Positions 17,820 to 26,731 are shown, counted from the stretch's first letter. The stretch is DNA of 64,000 nt from Staphylococcus sp. IVB6240 (GCF_025558425.1 NZ_CP094718.1:1612001-1676000); one strand, 5' to 3'. The notes: generated by a model from the sequence alone, not told the origin. Translations and numbers: made by a program.

Positions 17820-18812
17820 CTATATGGTAACGGTCCCATTTTTGTGTAATAAGATTTCATCCTGTGATGTTTGTACATCTAATACGTGCGTTGTGAGGGT
17901 ATCTGAATGTGTGATTTGCTTAAAGAGTGCTTCTACGGCCAACTGACCGGCACGTTCATATTGATAATAAATAGTATGTATCTTAGGATGAACAATTTCT
18001 GTGACGGGATCTCCGCCAAATCCACCAATAAACGGTGTCATTTCTGATTCGTGCATAATCAAATGATACAGTGCCAATGCGATTGTATCTGTCGCACCGA
18101 TATATGCGGTATTGTCTTCTATTAATAATTGCTGTTGTAACTGTGACAAGGCTGTATCGTAATCAAAAGCAGCTTGAATCATATCCACTTTAACCCCCTG
18201 CGCATTGAGTGTATCGTATAGCCCTTGGTAACGTAACTGTCCAACAGCTTGGTCTTCATCTGGTACGCCTGCATAACATACATGTTTAACACCTAGAGCA
18301 ATCAAGTGCTGTGCCATTAATTGTCCTGCTTGTAGATCGTTATGATAAATCGCACTCAAAGTCGCATGATTCTGACCTATCAAAATAACCGGCATCGGCA
18401 TCGATTGAATCACTTCCATGTGCGCCTCTGTAATCGCAGTTGCCATAAAGAGCACGCCGTCGACTTTACTGCGTTGAAATGACCGCAATGCCTCAAGCTC
18501 TTGATCAACGTCACGCTCAGTTAAAGACAAAAGCATTTGATACTTTTGTGATTCACATGTTTTTTTGATCCCTTGTACCGTACTCGCCACCGCATAAGAA
18601 TTCATACGCGGAATAATTACACCGATCATTTTAGTTTTTTGTGCCCTTAAACTTTGCGCAAATTGGTTTGGCGCATATTCATGAGCGTCTATCACTTCTT
18701 GAATTTTTCGCTGTGTCTTTGGGCTAATAGGCCCCTTATTCAAATAGCGTGAAACCGTGCTTTTTGAGACACCAGCTAGTTCCGCAATATCTCGAATGTT
18801 CATCTCTTTCAC
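17820..18812 (-). CDS. scrR: LacI-family repressor of sucrose genes
   Basis: 330 residues. N-terminal LacI HTH and hinge: NIRDIAELAGVSKSTVSRYL, TQRKIQEVIDAHEYAPNQFA; then a periplasmic-binding-protein-like sensor domain (about 60-330) with GVIIPRMNSYAVA and a terminal dimer region. As first gene of scrRBK it should autoregulate and be released by sucrose-phosphate or fructose. A related inverted repeat upstream (18851-18891) might be its operator. Shine-Dalgarno GAGGTGA. Confidence 0.93.
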   Translation of the reverse strand: MKEMNIRDIAELAGVSKSTVSRYLNKGPISPKTQRKIQEVIDAHEYAPNQFAQSLRAQKTKMIGVIIPRMNSYAVASTVQGIKKTCESQKYQMLLSLTERDVDQELEALRSFQRSKVDGVLFMATAITEAHMEVIQSMPMPVILIGQNHATLSAIYHNDLQAGQLMAQHLIALGVKHVCYAGVPDEDQAVGQLRYQGLYDTLNAQGVKVDMIQAAFDYDTALSQLQQQLLIEDNTAYIGATDTIALALYHLIMHESEMTPFIGGFGGDPVTEIVHPKIHTIYYQYERAGQLAVEALFKQITHSDTLTTHVLDVQTSQDEILLHKNGTVTI

Positions 18813-18957
18813 CTCACTATGTCAATTGTTATTCTAACATAAACCTACCTAAAAATTCGCTAAATCTTGTGGTTCTTTCAAGCGAACTTTTCTAAGTTGT
18901 GACAAGTTTTCACAATTCATAAATCATCATATTAATAGCGGCATTTTAAACGCAAAA

Positions 18958-18997
18958 AAGAGGCTCGTACATGTGTGATATCATGCAAGAGCCTCTT
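18958..18997 (-). terminator. Terminator of the tsuA-tusA pair
   Basis: Perfect 9-bp stem AAGAGGCTC/GAGCCTCTT followed by TTTTTT on the minus strand, 17 bp below the tusA-like stop. Confidence 0.9.
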
Positions 18998-19014
18998 ATC
19001 ATTTTATTAAATCA

Positions 19015-19239
19015 TTAAGCTTTTTGAACAGTGATTGTCCAAGACGCATCACCAAGTTGCTCATAATTTGTGATTGGATAGTTTTGTTCTGCTGCCCAGT
19101 TCGGAATTGATTCTGTTGCTTGTGTGCAGTCAAAATCAATTTTCAACTCATCACCAACAGCAAGTTCTTCCATTTTCTTTTGTGCTTCGATTAATGGGAA
19201 CGGACATACCATTCCAACTGTACCTAATTCATAGACCAA
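19015..19239 (-). CDS. TusA/YeeD-family sulfur carrier
   Basis: 74 residues. The SirA/TusA fold signature is Cys-Pro-x-Pro in GMVCPFPLIEAQKKM, where the Cys carries persulfide, followed by LAVGDELKIDFDCTQATESI. These proteins hand on sulfane sulfur. It lies 24 bp below a YeeE-type transporter, the usual YeeE-YeeD pairing for thiosulfate uptake. The transporter gene is frameshifted here (see tsuA), which calls the function of the pair into question. Confidence 0.88.
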   Translation of the reverse strand: MVYELGTVGMVCPFPLIEAQKKMEELAVGDELKIDFDCTQATESIPNWAAEQNYPITNYEQLGDASWTITVQKA

Positions 19240-19263
19240 GTTTATATCTCCTTTAACTCTATA

Positions 19264-20345
19264 TTATGCATTGACTGACTGTGCTTTTACACTTTGTGTT
19301 TGTTGACGTGCTGCACGTAATGGTTTGACAAATAAGAAGTAACTCATAAACCATGTTCCTAAAATCATAGATGCTAATCCGATCCAGCCTTGCCAAGATA
19401 ATGCTGCTGTAGCAACAAGACCATTCCCGATTGAACATCCGCCTGCAACGGCTGCACCAAATCCCATAAATGTACCACCGATGGCACTGTTACGAATTGT
19501 TTTAATGTCCGGTAAACGCCATTTAAATTCACGTGAACCTTTCGCTGCAATATATGAACCAACTAAAATACCAAGTACAAGGAAAACGCCCCAGTCTAAT
19601 ACTGATACATTCCCTGTTGTTAAAAATTGAACGATGTGTGCAGATGGTGTTGTAATACCAAGTCCACCATCACGACCTGTTGAACCACTCATTGGCCAAG
19701 CAATCATCGCGATAAGACCTATTGCAATCGCCGCAACAAATGGATGATAACGACGTTCAAATAATAAATGACGTACACCAGTATAACGTTGTTTTAATTT
19801 TGGTACAGCAATTGTAGGTTTTGGTTTACGCAATGTTTTAACCACTACAAATACTGTGATTGCAACAAGAAGTACTAACCATACCCAATAAGGGATACCT
19901 GTAGAAGTAGACATATCTGCATTTGCTACTGTTGTACTTTGTAAACTGTCATTCAACGGTGCTAAAACACCAAATTTGGTAATCGCTGCAAATAAGGCAT
20001 AGAAACCTAATGCGATCCAGCTACCGATTAGACCTTCACCAGCACGATAATAAGTACCCGTTGCACAACCACCAGCTAAAATAATACCAATCCCAAAGAT
20101 AAATGACCCAACGATTGTTCCTACAATTGGGAATGATCCATTATCAATTGTAATCAAACCTGCTGATTGTAATGCAAAAATGCCGACTGCTTGAATTGAT
20201 ATTGCAATGAGTAAGGCATAAAACATTTTATTATTTTTTGTACATACATGTCACGGAATCCACCTGTTAAGCAAAAACGTGTACGCTGCATCACAAACCC
20301 TAATAATGATCCAACTATTAAACCACTAATAATAGTCCAAAGCAT
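19264..20345 (-). pseudogene. tsuA: YeeE/YedE-family thiosulfate transporter, frameshifted at a homopolymer
   Basis: Two overlapping frames encode one protein. Frame 1 from ATG 20345 gives MLWTIISGLIVGSLLGFVMQ then RTRFCLTGGFRDMYVQK and runs out of homology. Frame 2 continues at MFYALLIAISIQAVGIFAL (20226) to 19264 with the family motifs LAGGCATGTYYRAGEG and VAGGCSIGNGLVA, about 320 residues, nine membrane segments. The shift falls at an A6 tract on the minus strand (20239-20234); seven A would restore the join VQKNNKMFYALL. Either a real mutation, a phase-variable tract, or a sequencing error. No ribosome site precedes the internal ATG, so an intact product is doubtful as written. Confidence 0.85.
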
Positions 20346-20381
20346 TCCGTCAACCTCCTATTTCCGATTAATAATATAAGA

Positions 20382-20410
20382 ATTGTAAAGAATATAATAT
20401 GAAAATGCAA
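20382..20410 (-). promoter_or_regulatory. Promoter of the tsuA-tusA operon
   Basis: On the minus strand TTGCAT, 17-bp spacer, TACAAT; 37 bp upstream of the tsuA start, which has AGGAGGT. Confidence 0.65.
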
Positions 20411-20487
20411 GAGATTGTGTAAAATTGTACATTTTTCTATTACATATCGATGGAAATAACAAAAGGCATGATCAATCTGTACAATTT

Positions 20488-20677
20488 CAGTGTTCAAGAA
20501 GTAGAATTCTCAACAGAACTGGGAACATAAAGTTTTCGTCGTGTCCCTGTAAAAGTAATTAGATATGTAGTAGATGTAGACACATATCAATCAACTACTA
20601 CACCATTTAGGAATTCTTTTTATTTCCTGCTCTGATTTTACTGGAATTCTAACCACTCCTTTCATAATCTCATCCTT
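20488..20677. repeat. Dispersed hairpin repeat, copy B (about 190 bp)
   Basis: Same ends as copy A (9732-9850), with a larger middle. The arms AGAATTC (left) and GAATTCT (right) pair. Two further stems lie inside: GTAGTAG/CTACTAC and GGGAACA/TGTCCC. No coding potential of note. It sits between the rex terminator and the tsuA promoter. Confidence 0.75.
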
Positions 20678-20697
20678 AAAAAAGCATAAAAAAAACC

Positions 20698-20723
20698 TCA
20701 AAATTCAAGTTTCTGAATTTTGA
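20698..20723 (-). terminator. rex terminator
   Basis: Stem TCAAAATTCA/TGAATTTTGA; on the minus strand followed by GG and a run of eight T. Confidence 0.85.
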
Positions 20724-20757
20724 TGGCTATTTTCTTACATATTCAATGATCTATGTT

Positions 20758-20791
20758 GAATGCATTATGCCTTAGAATGCATTATGCCTTA
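20758..20791. repeat. 17-bp perfect tandem duplication at the rex stop codon
   Basis: The unit GAATGCATTATGCCTTA occurs twice back to back. The second unit contains the rex stop (20782-20784). Confidence 0.9.
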
Positions 20792-21432
20792 ATTGTTGAA
20801 TTGTAATTTTTCATAAAGAATAATAACGATTGAAGCTCTACGCCTAAGTCAATTTGATGTACTTGAACACTCTTTGGTACTTGTACACGTTTTGGTGTAA
20901 AGTTAAGAATCCCTTTGATACCAGCTTCGACAAGTTGGTCTGTGACTGCTTGTGCAGCTGATTCTGGTGTGGCGATAATTACGACTTCAAGCTTTTCTTT
21001 CTTAATAATATCTGTCATGTCTGACATTGGTTTAACAACGACGTTACCAACCGTTTCACCGATTACTTCTGGACGTATATCAAATGCTTCTGTAATTGTC
21101 ATATCATCATGGATGGAAAAGTTATAAGTGATCAATGCATGTCCGAGGTTACCGACACCTACAATGCCAATGTGGATCTCTTCTGCATCACTTAATTCTG
21201 ATTTGAAGAAGTCTAGAAGGTTGTCAATGTTATAGCCATATCCCTTTTTGCCGAGTTCACCAAAATACGAAAAGTCACGTCTAATCGTAGCTGAATCAAT
21301 ATTCAATCCTTCACTGATTGCTTTTGAATTCACACGATTTTCACCTTTAGCTTTTAACGTGTTTACAAAACGATAATATAAAGGTAAGCGTTTCAAGGTT
21401 GCTCTTGGAATTTTCACCGTTTCTTTAGCCAT
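20782..21432 (-). CDS. rex: Redox-sensing repressor Rex
   Basis: 216 residues from ATG 21432 (GGAGGACT before it); the longer frame to 21465 overlaps the predicted Rex operator. N-terminal winged helix ([40 protein letters not shown]) and Rossmann NADH domain with [12 protein letters not shown]. Rex represses fermentation genes and is released by NADH. A Rex-like palindrome lies 34 bp upstream of its start and a perfect one controls adhP in this window. The C-terminus ends next to a 17-bp tandem duplication that begins at the stop codon. Confidence 0.96.
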   Translation of the reverse strand: MAKETVKIPRATLKRLPLYYRFVNTLKAKGENRVNSKAISEGLNIDSATIRRDFSYFGELGKKGYGYNIDNLLDFFKSELSDAEEIHIGIVGVGNLGHALITYNFSIHDDMTITEAFDIRPEVIGETVGNVVVKPMSDMTDIIKKEKLEVVIIATPESAAQAVTDQLVEAGIKGILNFTPKRVQVPKSVQVHQIDLGVELQSLLFFMKNYNSTIKA

Positions 21433-21465
21433 TACACAGTCCTCCAAAAATATTTCTAAAAACAC

Positions 21466-21483
21466 ATGTGATACATTTCACAG
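21466..21483. promoter_or_regulatory. Probable Rex autoregulatory site
   Basis: ATGTGATACATTTCACAG: the core TGTGA-N6-TCACA of the Rex consensus, with mismatches only at the outer bases and in the centre. Located directly upstream of rex. Confidence 0.65.
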
Positions 21484-21534
21484 TATAACAGTATTATTAT
21501 AACTGACTTTGTCTCAGAAAGAAACATTTACATT

Positions 21535-21562
21535 TTGATAGGCAAATAATTTATTGTACAAT
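21535..21562 (+). promoter_or_regulatory. Promoter of the ABC-F gene
   Basis: TTGATA, 16-bp spacer, TACAAT, 27 bp upstream of the ATG at 21590; AAAGGAG follows. Confidence 0.6.
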
Positions 21563-21589
21563 ATATGTTAATGAAAGGAGCATCCTCAC

Positions 21590-23542
21590 ATGATATTAAT
21601 GCAACTCAGTCAAATTTCGAAGTCCTTTGATGGTGAGACCATTTTTGACGATGTAAACTTTGAAGTCAAAACAGGTGAACGCATTGGCATTGTCGGCCGT
21701 AATGGTGCTGGTAAGTCAACATTAATGAAAATCATTGCTGGTGTGGAATCATATGAAAGTGGCCACATTTCAAAAATTAAAAACTTAAAAATGGGTTATC
21801 TCACTCAACAAATGACACTCAATACACAAAACACAGTGTTTGATGAGATGTTACAACCATTTGAGCATCTCAAACAATTGGGTGAGAAGATGCAAGTAGA
21901 GACAGATTGGCTTGCACAACACGCGGATCGCTATGATACGGATGCTTATCAAGAACATATGAATCGTTACGAAACCATTTCGAATGAATTTGAAAAACTA
22001 GGCGGCTATGACTATGAGCGTAAAATAAAAACGGTGCTGAACGGCCTGCATTTTACAGAATCAGATTATAATCGCCCTGTTAATGACTTTAGTGGTGGGC
22101 AAAAAACACGTCTGTCACTGGCACAAATGTTGTTACGTGAGCCTGATTTATTGTTACTTGATGAGCCGACAAACCATCTGGATATGGAGACGACTGCATG
22201 GTTGGAAGACTATTTAAAGTTTTTCAAAGGTGCTATTGTGATCATTTCGCATGACCGTTACTTCTTAGATAAAATCGTGACACAAATTTATGATGTTTCT
22301 TTAGGTGAAGTAAAACATTATGTTGGAAATTATGCAAAGTTTATTGCCCAGCGTGACCAATACTACCAAAAGCGATTAGCAGAATATGAACGTCAACAAG
22401 ATGAGATTAAACGTTTAGAAACATTTGTTAAGAAAAATATCACACGTGCTTCTACAAGTGGCATGGCAAAAAGCCGACGTAAGGTTCTAGAAAAAATGAC
22501 ACGTATTGAAAAACCAATGCTAGACGCAAGAAGTGCTGATATCCGATTTGATTTTGATCGTAATACAGGTAACGATGTCATGCACATCCGTCAACTTGAA
22601 GTCGGTTACGGATCACCGATTACGCGCCCTATTAACATCGAAGTGTCAAAAGGCGATCATATCGCTGTCATTGGGCCAAATGGTATCGGGAAGTCCACGC
22701 TAATCAAAACATTAGCTGGCCGCTTAGATGCCATTTCAGGAGAAGTGATTCCTGGTGCAAACTTAAAAATTGGATACTATGATCAAAAACAAGCAGAATT
22801 CCAATCAAATAAAACCATTTTAGATTATGTTTGGGATCAATACCGACATATGCCAGAAAAAGATATACGTGCAGTCCTTGGCCGTTTCCTATTTACACAA
22901 GACGATGTACAAAAAATCATTAACGATCTATCTGGTGGCGAAAAAGCACGTCTTCAACTTGCATTACTCATGTTAGAACGCAACAATGTCTTAATTCTTG
23001 ACGAACCGACCAACCACTTGGATATTGATTCAAAGGAAATGTTAGAACAAGCACTGAATGATTTTGCTGGCACACTCATTTTTGTTTCTCATGATCGTTA
23101 CTTTATTAATGAATTAGCTAATAAAATCTTTGATCTGGATGCTGATGGTGGCCGTGTTTACTTAGGAGATTATCAATATTATCTCGAAAAGTTAGAACAG
23201 CAACAGGCTTTTGCGACACATGCTGAATCTCAAAATACTCCGACTGAACCAATGATGGATCTTCCAACCGAACAAGAAGCAACGTACGAGGATTTAAAAG
23301 CAGCACGTCGTGAAAAACGTAAACTAACACGTCAGATTGAAGCGCTAGAATCAGATATTGATACGTACGAATCACGTATTGAAGAAATCGATGTAGCGAT
23401 GTCAGATCCTGAAATTATTGATGATTATGAACAAATACAAGCCCTTGCAGAAGAGCGAACAACTATCGAACAAAGCTTAGAAGAAACAATGACAAAATGG
23501 GAAGAATTACAAATTTTAGTCAGTGATTTAGATGATATTTAA
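21590..23542 (+). CDS. ABC-F family ATPase (YdiF-like)
   Basis: 650 residues with two ABC domains and no membrane segments. Domain 1: Walker A GRNGAGKST, signature FSGGQKTRLSLAQ, Walker B LLLLDEPTNHLDM. An interdomain arm/linker (about 230-320) is followed by domain 2: GPNGIGKST, LSGGEKARLQLA, LILDEPTNHLDI. C-terminal coiled coil (about 560-650, EDLKAARREKRKL). ABC-F proteins act on the ribosome, either in translation stalling or antibiotic protection. This one is the housekeeping YdiF type by length, C-terminal coiled coil and neighbourhood (beside tsaD, as in Bacillus); antibiotic resistance is not implied. Confidence 0.93.
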   Translation: MILMQLSQISKSFDGETIFDDVNFEVKTGERIGIVGRNGAGKSTLMKIIAGVESYESGHISKIKNLKMGYLTQQMTLNTQNTVFDEMLQPFEHLKQLGEKMQVETDWLAQHADRYDTDAYQEHMNRYETISNEFEKLGGYDYERKIKTVLNGLHFTESDYNRPVNDFSGGQKTRLSLAQMLLREPDLLLLDEPTNHLDMETTAWLEDYLKFFKGAIVIISHDRYFLDKIVTQIYDVSLGEVKHYVGNYAKFIAQRDQYYQKRLAEYERQQDEIKRLETFVKKNITRASTSGMAKSRRKVLEKMTRIEKPMLDARSADIRFDFDRNTGNDVMHIRQLEVGYGSPITRPINIEVSKGDHIAVIGPNGIGKSTLIKTLAGRLDAISGEVIPGANLKIGYYDQKQAEFQSNKTILDYVWDQYRHMPEKDIRAVLGRFLFTQDDVQKIINDLSGGEKARLQLALLMLERNNVLILDEPTNHLDIDSKEMLEQALNDFAGTLIFVSHDRYFINELANKIFDLDADGGRVYLGDYQYYLEKLEQQQAFATHAESQNTPTEPMMDLPTEQEATYEDLKAARREKRKLTRQIEALESDIDTYESRIEEIDVAMSDPEIIDDYEQIQALAEERTTIEQSLEETMTKWEELQILVSDLDDI

Positions 23543-23578
23543 CCAAAGATGTGCAGGAATTTTCTGCCATCTTTGGTT
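23541..23578 (+). terminator. Terminator of the ABC-F gene
   Basis: Stem AACCAAAGATG/CATCTTTGGTT starting in the stop codon, with inner GCAG/CTGC, followed by TTTTTTATT. Confidence 0.92.
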
Positions 23579-23581
23579 TTT

Positions 23582-23740
23582 TTATTCACAATAAAAATGT
23601 GATACCCTCGCCTATCCACACAGTTATCCGAGTTATCCACAATGTAAAATATGCATACCCACCTTATTTATCCACAAAAATGACGTTTATCCACGATTTA
23701 TACGCAAGTTATCCACTTTTCGTTAACAACTTGTGCATAA
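23582..23740. other. DnaA-box cluster
   Basis: Perfect boxes TTATCCACA at 23633-23641 and 23668-23676. One-mismatch boxes at 23582 (TTATTCACA), 23612 (CTATCCACA), 23687 (TTATCCACG), 23709 (TTATCCACT) and, inverted, 23732-23740. A poor one sits at 23624. Seven near-consensus sites in 160 bp of non-coding DNA between two terminators is far above chance. Confidence 0.88.
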
Positions 23741-23779
23741 GTACGTACGTTCCCTCTTGACGTTTCTCAATTACGTCAA

Positions 23780-23819
23780 AACACCTTCACATCGATTATT
23801 TATTCAATGTGAAGGTGTT
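23780..23819. terminator. tsaD operon terminator
   Basis: AACACCTTCACAT pairs with ATGTGAAGGTGTT around a 14-nt loop; T-rich on both sides. It ends the minus-strand tsaE-tsaB-rimI-tsaD transcript. Confidence 0.92.
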
Positions 23820-23824
23820 TTATT

Positions 23825-24844
23825 TTAAGATATCGTATCTAAAAACATATTACTTTTACCATTTAAAGACAGATCTGTAAAAATTTCTTTTTGATATAAA
23901 TGATACGCGACTGCGCCAATCATGGCAGCATTATCTGTACAAAGCTTCGGCTCAGGAATAGATAATGTGATACCGTGCTCTTGTGTAGTACGTTCTAACT
24001 CAGCACGTAAACCGCGGTTACTTGCGACGCCACCTGCAACAATGAGTTGTTTGACATCATAAGTTTCGCACGCACGAATGGCTTTTCCAACTAATACTTC
24101 AACAACGCTATTTTGGAAACTTGCGGCCACATTTTCAGGAATCGGTGTCTCCCCTTTTTGCTTTAAGTTGTGTAGCTTATTAATCACTGCACTTTTTAAG
24201 CCACTAAAGCTAAAGTCAAAACTATCCGGCTCTAACCATACACGTGGAAATTCATACGTATCTGAACCTTGTGCAGCAAGTTTATCAACATGTGGCCCAC
24301 CTGGATATAGTAAACCAATTGTACGTGCCACTTTGTCATACGCTTCTCCCACCGCATCGTCGCGTGTCTCACCAATCACTTCAAAGTCCAGATGATCACG
24401 CATGAGCACAAGTTCTGTGTGTCCCCCTGATACGATCAATGCCATTAACGGGAATGTCAGTCCATTATCCAATTGATTAGCATATATATGCCCTGCAATA
24501 TGATGTACTGGGATCAACGGCTTGTTATGTGCAAATGCCAAAGCTTTTGCAGCATTAACACCAACTAACAGCGCACCAATAAGTCCAGGGCCTTGTGTCA
24601 CAGCTACTGCATCAATATCATCCATTGTGACTTGTGCTGTTTGCAACGCATCTTCTATCATCAACGTCATATTTTCGACATGATGACGGCTTGCCACTTC
24701 TGGCACAACGCCACCAAAACGTTTATGACTCTCAATTTGACTCAAGACACTGTTACTTAAAATCTGTTGTCCATCTGCAATGACACTGACACTCGTTTCA
24801 TCACAGCTTGTTTCAACTGCTAATATTAAAGTTTGTTTAGTCAT
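23825..24844 (-). CDS. tsaD: tRNA N6-threonylcarbamoyladenosine synthase subunit TsaD
   Basis: 339 residues; Kae1/Qri7 family. It transfers threonylcarbamoyl from TC-AMP to A37 of ANN-decoding tRNAs together with TsaB and TsaE. Visible: [13 protein letters not shown] (nucleotide-binding), metal-binding H-x-x-x-H in [18 protein letters not shown], and [10 protein letters not shown] near the C-terminus. It overlaps rimI by 8 bp. Last gene of the operon. Confidence 0.98.
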   Translation of the reverse strand: MTKQTLILAVETSCDETSVSVIADGQQILSNSVLSQIESHKRFGGVVPEVASRHHVENMTLMIEDALQTAQVTMDDIDAVAVTQGPGLIGALLVGVNAAKALAFAHNKPLIPVHHIAGHIYANQLDNGLTFPLMALIVSGGHTELVLMRDHLDFEVIGETRDDAVGEAYDKVARTIGLLYPGGPHVDKLAAQGSDTYEFPRVWLEPDSFDFSFSGLKSAVINKLHNLKQKGETPIPENVAASFQNSVVEVLVGKAIRACETYDVKQLIVAGGVASNRGLRAELERTTQEHGITLSIPEPKLCTDNAAMIGAVAYHLYQKEIFTDLSLNGKSNMFLDTIS

Positions 24845-25307
24845 TTAAGTTCACCCACATTACGCATGCGTCCTCTCCGTCACCATAATAATTTTTTCGT
24901 TTACCACCATATTGAAAGCCTAATTTTTCATAGACATGCTGTGCAACATGATTATTCACACGCACTTCCAAACTCATCATTGTTGCAATGGAAGCAGCAA
25001 AGTTTTTGGCATAGTTCATTAATAACTGGCCAAGTCCATAGCCTCTATATTCAGGCGCTACAGCAATGGTTGTAATCTGTGCTTGATCAATCACAATCCA
25101 TAAGCCAATATAGCCAATCACGACTTCATCATATGTCATCACAAAATAATGTGCAAAGTTATTATGTTCAAGTTCATGATAAAACGCGTCGATCGTCCAT
25201 GAACTTTTATGAAAACTGATTCTCTCTAAATCAAACACAGCCGGCACATCTTCATGTGTCATACGACGAATATTTAGTTGGTCTTTGAATTTTGTTGATT
25301 CAACCAA
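24837..25307 (-). CDS. rimI: Ribosomal-protein-alanine N-acetyltransferase RimI-type (GNAT)
   Basis: 156 residues. GNAT fold with acetyl-CoA motif [36 protein letters not shown] (motif B), and N-terminal [16 protein letters not shown]. In E. coli RimI acetylates S18. The gene overlaps tsaB at its start and tsaD at its end, an arrangement common in Firmicutes. The exact substrate here is inferred from family and context. Confidence 0.92.
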   Translation of the reverse strand: MVESTKFKDQLNIRRMTHEDVPAVFDLERISFHKSSWTIDAFYHELEHNNFAHYFVMTYDEVVIGYIGLWIVIDQAQITTIAVAPEYRGYGLGQLLMNYAKNFAASIATMMSLEVRVNNHVAQHVYEKLGFQYGGKRKNYYGDGEDACVMWVNLND

Positions 25308-25948
25308 TTTTGTTCTGCCTCCGATAACTTCAAATATTGTGGACTAAAGCTATGAACATTTTGCGGTTCACCTTTATGCTGCCACATCGCTTCTGCTTTA
25401 GGCAGCAATAGTAGGACATCAAAATCTTGTAACGATTCTTCAAATTGACGTACATCTTCTCCTATAAACAATACCTTTTGCTCATCTTTCATACGTTCAA
25501 TTAAATCTGTCAGTGCAATATATTGATCTTCCATAACTGTATTGAGCTGTCCGTCTTGCCATTGATATGCGCCTGCATACACATGTTCACGACGTGCATT
25601 CATGATTGGGACAATGACACGATCCGTCCATTGCAAAGTGGCTGCAAGTGCCTTCAATGATGAGACACCATATAGATTTGCATTTAATGTGTAAGCTAAC
25701 GTTTTAGCAACCGTCACACCAATACGAAGTCCTGTATACGATCCAGGTCCTTGTGCCACAATAATATCTGTTAAGTCTTGTGGTGTGATTTTAGCTGTTT
25801 CTAACAATGCAGCAACTTGTGGCATCAGTTGTACAGAATGATTTTGCTTTACAGCAGATGTATATGTTCCAAGCACTTGATCTTCCTTCATCAACGCAAC
25901 TGCTAATGGCTGATTCGAGCTATCAATCAATAAACTATACATGTTCAA
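25274..25948 (-). CDS. tsaB: TsaB, tRNA threonylcarbamoyladenosine complex dimerisation subunit
   Basis: 224 residues, ASKHA fold without the metal-binding His pair. Motifs: LLIDSSNQPLAVALM, HSVQLMPQV, IVAQGPGSYTGLRIGVTVAK. It binds TsaD and TsaE to form the t6A complex. Overlaps tsaE by 14 bp and rimI by 34 bp, so all four genes are probably translated in a coupled manner. Confidence 0.96.
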   Translation of the reverse strand: MNMYSLLIDSSNQPLAVALMKEDQVLGTYTSAVKQNHSVQLMPQVAALLETAKITPQDLTDIIVAQGPGSYTGLRIGVTVAKTLAYTLNANLYGVSSLKALAATLQWTDRVIVPIMNARREHVYAGAYQWQDGQLNTVMEDQYIALTDLIERMKDEQKVLFIGEDVRQFEESLQDFDVLLLLPKAEAMWQHKGEPQNVHSFSPQYLKLSEAEQNWLNQQNSKTN

Positions 25949-26384
25949 GTGTCTCCTTTATCGCTTCATAATGCGTACCTACCGCTTCTAATTGCAACGC
26001 ACGCTCTGTTTCATTAACGACCGTAATCGTTATCTTTAAAAATGTCTCTGGTAAATATTCTTCTATAAATTGACTCCACTCGACCACTGTCACGGCATCA
26101 TCATTGAAGTATTCGTCAAAACCTAAGTCTTCCTCTGAATCTTCAAGTCGATAACAATCCATATGATGAAAGTTAAGTACTGAGCCTCTATATGATTTAA
26201 TAATATTAAAAGTCGGTGAATTGATTGTACGTTTAACACCTAGTGCACGCCCTAAAAATTGACTGAACGTTGTCTTACCTGCACCTAAGTCACCGTCTAA
26301 CAACAACACATCACCGGCTCCAAGTTGTTGTGCAAGTTGCTGAGCAAATACTTCCATTTCTGCTAAATTAAAAATCTTTTTCAT
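25935..26384 (-). CDS. tsaE: TsaE, ATPase of the t6A complex
   Basis: 149 residues from ATG 26384 (AGGAGTG 7 bp before); the longer open frame to 26513 has no supporting site and reads like upstream DNA. P-loop GDLGAGKTTFSQFLGRALG, switch-like SPTFNIIKSY, HHMDCYRL, and VVEWSQFIEEYLP. It energises turnover of TsaBD. First gene of tsaE-tsaB-rimI-tsaD. Confidence 0.96.
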   Translation of the reverse strand: MKKIFNLAEMEVFAQQLAQQLGAGDVLLLDGDLGAGKTTFSQFLGRALGVKRTINSPTFNIIKSYRGSVLNFHHMDCYRLEDSEEDLGFDEYFNDDAVTVVEWSQFIEEYLPETFLKITITVVNETERALQLEAVGTHYEAIKETLEHV

Positions 26385-26651
26385 TTTGTGCACTCCTGAC
26401 TCAATTTTCCTATCTATTGTATCAAATTTTTGTACTGAGTAGAATTGGGAACGACTCATAATTGAAAGTGGCTTTCTTACAAATCTTCTGAAGTAATCTA
26501 ACATATGTGACATGATTCAAGAAACACATCAATAGAATCTCAGTTGTACATCAAACTTTGGAAATCATTTTTAATTGCTATTCAAATCTTGGATGATTCA
26601 CTTTTAAATACTTCATCTATATTTAGCAGTTCTTAGACCTTAAATTAAAAG

Positions 26652-26666
26652 TTTTTTCAGAAAATT
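26652..26666. promoter_or_regulatory. CodY box 1 upstream of the ilv promoter
   Basis: TTTTTTCAGAAAATT matches the CodY consensus AATTTTCWGAAAATT at 13 of 15 positions. It is about 55 bp before the predicted start site. Confidence 0.88.
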
Positions 26667-26678
26667 TAAAACTTACTG

Positions 26679-26707
26679 TTGACTTCGCTAAAAAGATGAG
26701 GTAAATT
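26679..26707 (+). promoter_or_regulatory. ilv-leu operon promoter
   Basis: TTGACT (26679-26684), 17-bp spacer, TAAATT (26702-26707). Predicted start near 26714, giving an 80-nt lead to the leader peptide. Confidence 0.82.
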
Positions 26708-26716
26708 AAGTTTATC

Positions 26717-26731
26717 CTTTTTCAGATAATT
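26717..26731. promoter_or_regulatory. CodY box 2, just after the start site
   Basis: CTTTTTCAGATAATT, 12 of 15 matches to the CodY consensus, positioned as a roadblock immediately downstream of the promoter. Confidence 0.7.

Noticed and set aside
18897..18915. Rex-like palindrome TTGTGA-N7-TCACAA upstream of scrR
   Set aside because: The spacing is one base longer than the Rex site (N6), which would misplace the half-sites, and sucrose genes are not expected Rex targets.
21590..23542. ABC-F gene as an antibiotic-resistance determinant (vga/msr type)
   Set aside because: C-terminal coiled coil, length and conserved place next to tsaD indicate the housekeeping YdiF group.
23582..23740. DnaA boxes as an origin of replication
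   Set aside because: No dnaA, dnaN or AT-rich unwinding element nearby, and genes here are not origin-proximal in staphylococci; a titration or regulatory cluster fits better.
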